Shown: in pieces, positions 5,337-5,856 of the stretch
Position numbering within the stretch: position 1 is the first letter of the stretch
Layout: every line of letters begins with the position of its first letter
Assembly (NCBI GenBank): GCA_013042765.1
Contig: JABDPP010000146.1
Coordinates: 1 to 5,856, forward strand
Direction of reading: 5' to 3'
From: Litoreibacter sp.
Lineage (GTDB): Bacteria > Pseudomonadota > Alphaproteobacteria > Rhodobacterales > Rhodobacteraceae
DNA: 5,856 nt
Translations under genes and position numbers: made by a program
The notes under the pieces: model-generated
The model's input: only the letters and a program-made list of their open reading frames with translations
Databases searched by the model: none
Told to the model about the DNA's origin: nothing

Positions 5337-5341
5337 GGGAG
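5336..5341 (+). promoter_or_regulatory. Ribosome binding site of the flavoenzyme gene
   Basis: AGGGAG, starting on the last base of the exporter stop codon, lies eight bases before the ATG at 5350. This is the clearest Shine-Dalgarno of the right-hand operon and fixes the start of the truncated gene. Confidence 0.65.
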
Positions 5342-5349
5342 TTTCTGGC

Positions 5350-5856
5350 ATGAGCACTTTTCCAACAACGGCCCGTGTGGTCATCATCGGCGGCGGGGTC
5401 GTGGGCGCCTCCTCGCTTTACCATCTGGCCAAGGCCGGCTGGACCGATTGCGTGCTACTTGAAAAGAACGAGCTGACCGCCGGATCGACATGGCATGCCG
5501 CCGGCAACTGCCCGTCCTTCTCGACCTCATGGGCGGTGATGAACATGCAGCGCTACTCGCTTGGCCTCTACAAGGGGCTGGCCGAGGAGGTGGACTACCC
5601 GATGAACTACCATGTCACCGGATCGATCCGTTTGGCTCATTCCAAGGAGCGGATGCAGGAGTTCGAGCGCGCCCGCGGCATGGGACGCTATCAGGGGCTT
5701 GATATCGAGATGATGAGCGTCTCGGACATGAAGAACGCCTATCCCTTCCTCGAAACCCATGATCTGGCCGGCGGGCTCTGGGACCCCGATGACGGCGATA
5801 TCGACCCGGCACAGCTGACCCAGGCGCTGGCCAAGGGTGCGCGTGCCATGGGGGCA
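5350..5856 (+). CDS. FAD-dependent dimethylglycine/sarcosine dehydrogenase-like enzyme, N-terminal part
   Basis: 169 codons are visible and the frame stays open at the window end. Residues 10-30 form the Rossmann FAD site (RVVIIGGGVVGASSLYHL, GxGxxG-type glycines 14, 16 and 19), followed by an acidic residue, Glu38, at the end of strand 2. The block ELTAGSTWHAAG (41-52) is nearly identical to that of dimethylglycine and sarcosine dehydrogenases. There the His (here His49) carries FAD covalently. The DAO-fold text continues with YPMNYHVTGSIRLAH and DPDDGDIDPAQLTQALAKGA. These enzymes oxidatively demethylate N-methylated glycines. Full-length relatives are about 800 residues and carry C-terminal GcvT-like folate domains, which should lie beyond the window if this is such a protein. 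It is 13 bases downstream of the exporter, so cotranscription is likely. The fold call is firm; the exact substrate (dimethylglycine, sarcosine or another methylated amine) is open. Confidence 0.9.
   Translation, partial: MSTFPTTARVVIIGGGVVGASSLYHLAKAGWTDCVLLEKNELTAGSTWHAAGNCPSFSTSWAVMNMQRYSLGLYKGLAEEVDYPMNYHVTGSIRLAHSKERMQEFERARGMGRYQGLDIEMMSVSDMKNAYPFLETHDLAGGLWDPDDGDIDPAQLTQALAKGARAMGA

Noticed and set aside
4779..5387. 202-residue minus-strand frame opposite the LysE-family gene
   Set aside because: Antisense shadow of a clear membrane exporter gene, rich in Arg and Pro, no motif recognised.

Overview
The window is GC-rich, gene-dense DNA. It probably comes from an alphaproteobacterium of the Rhodobacterales (Roseobacter/Rhodobacter group). 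The evidence is codon use, the style of the thiolase, XRE-cupin and LysE proteins, and a CCTCCGGCGGGG-type intergenic element that I associate with this order. I see no mobile element, tRNA, rRNA or CRISPR array. It looks like ordinary chromosome with metabolic and regulatory operons.

Left part, minus strand. From right to left there is a STAS-domain anti-anti-sigma factor (1937-2299), then an RsbW/SpoIIAB-like GHKL ATPase (1465-1899). After a 411-base non-coding gap comes a gamma-glutamyltransferase-family Ntn hydrolase (1-1053), which is cut by the window edge just past its predicted catalytic threonine. The STAS and ATPase genes form a partner-switching pair. The sigma factor and phosphatase that would complete it are not in view. 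The gap holds a strong 12-bp inverted repeat with a G-rich loop, an AT-rich patch, and four TGTCC words spaced 20-21 bases apart.

Middle part, plus strand. Diverging from the STAS gene across 89 bases with two palindromes is a thiolase (2389-3561). It overlaps by one base with a free methionine-(R)-sulfoxide reductase (3561-4013), which keeps all three expected cysteines. A short stem followed by a T-rich run lies just behind this pair.

Right part, plus strand. A compact operon starts with an XRE-cupin regulator (4139-4711), preceded by a conspicuous inverted repeat that is a good candidate for its operator. It continues with a LysE/RhtB-family exporter (4713-5336) and the N-terminal third or less of a dimethylglycine/sarcosine dehydrogenase-like flavoenzyme (from 5350, open at the window end). 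The layout suggests a regulator controlling use and export of a small methylated amine or amino acid. That role is inferred from context.

I found no clearly novel system. The points most worth a second look are the missing glutamate-binding arginine in the GGT-family protein, the structured gap upstream of it, and the XRE operator candidate with its metabolic operon.
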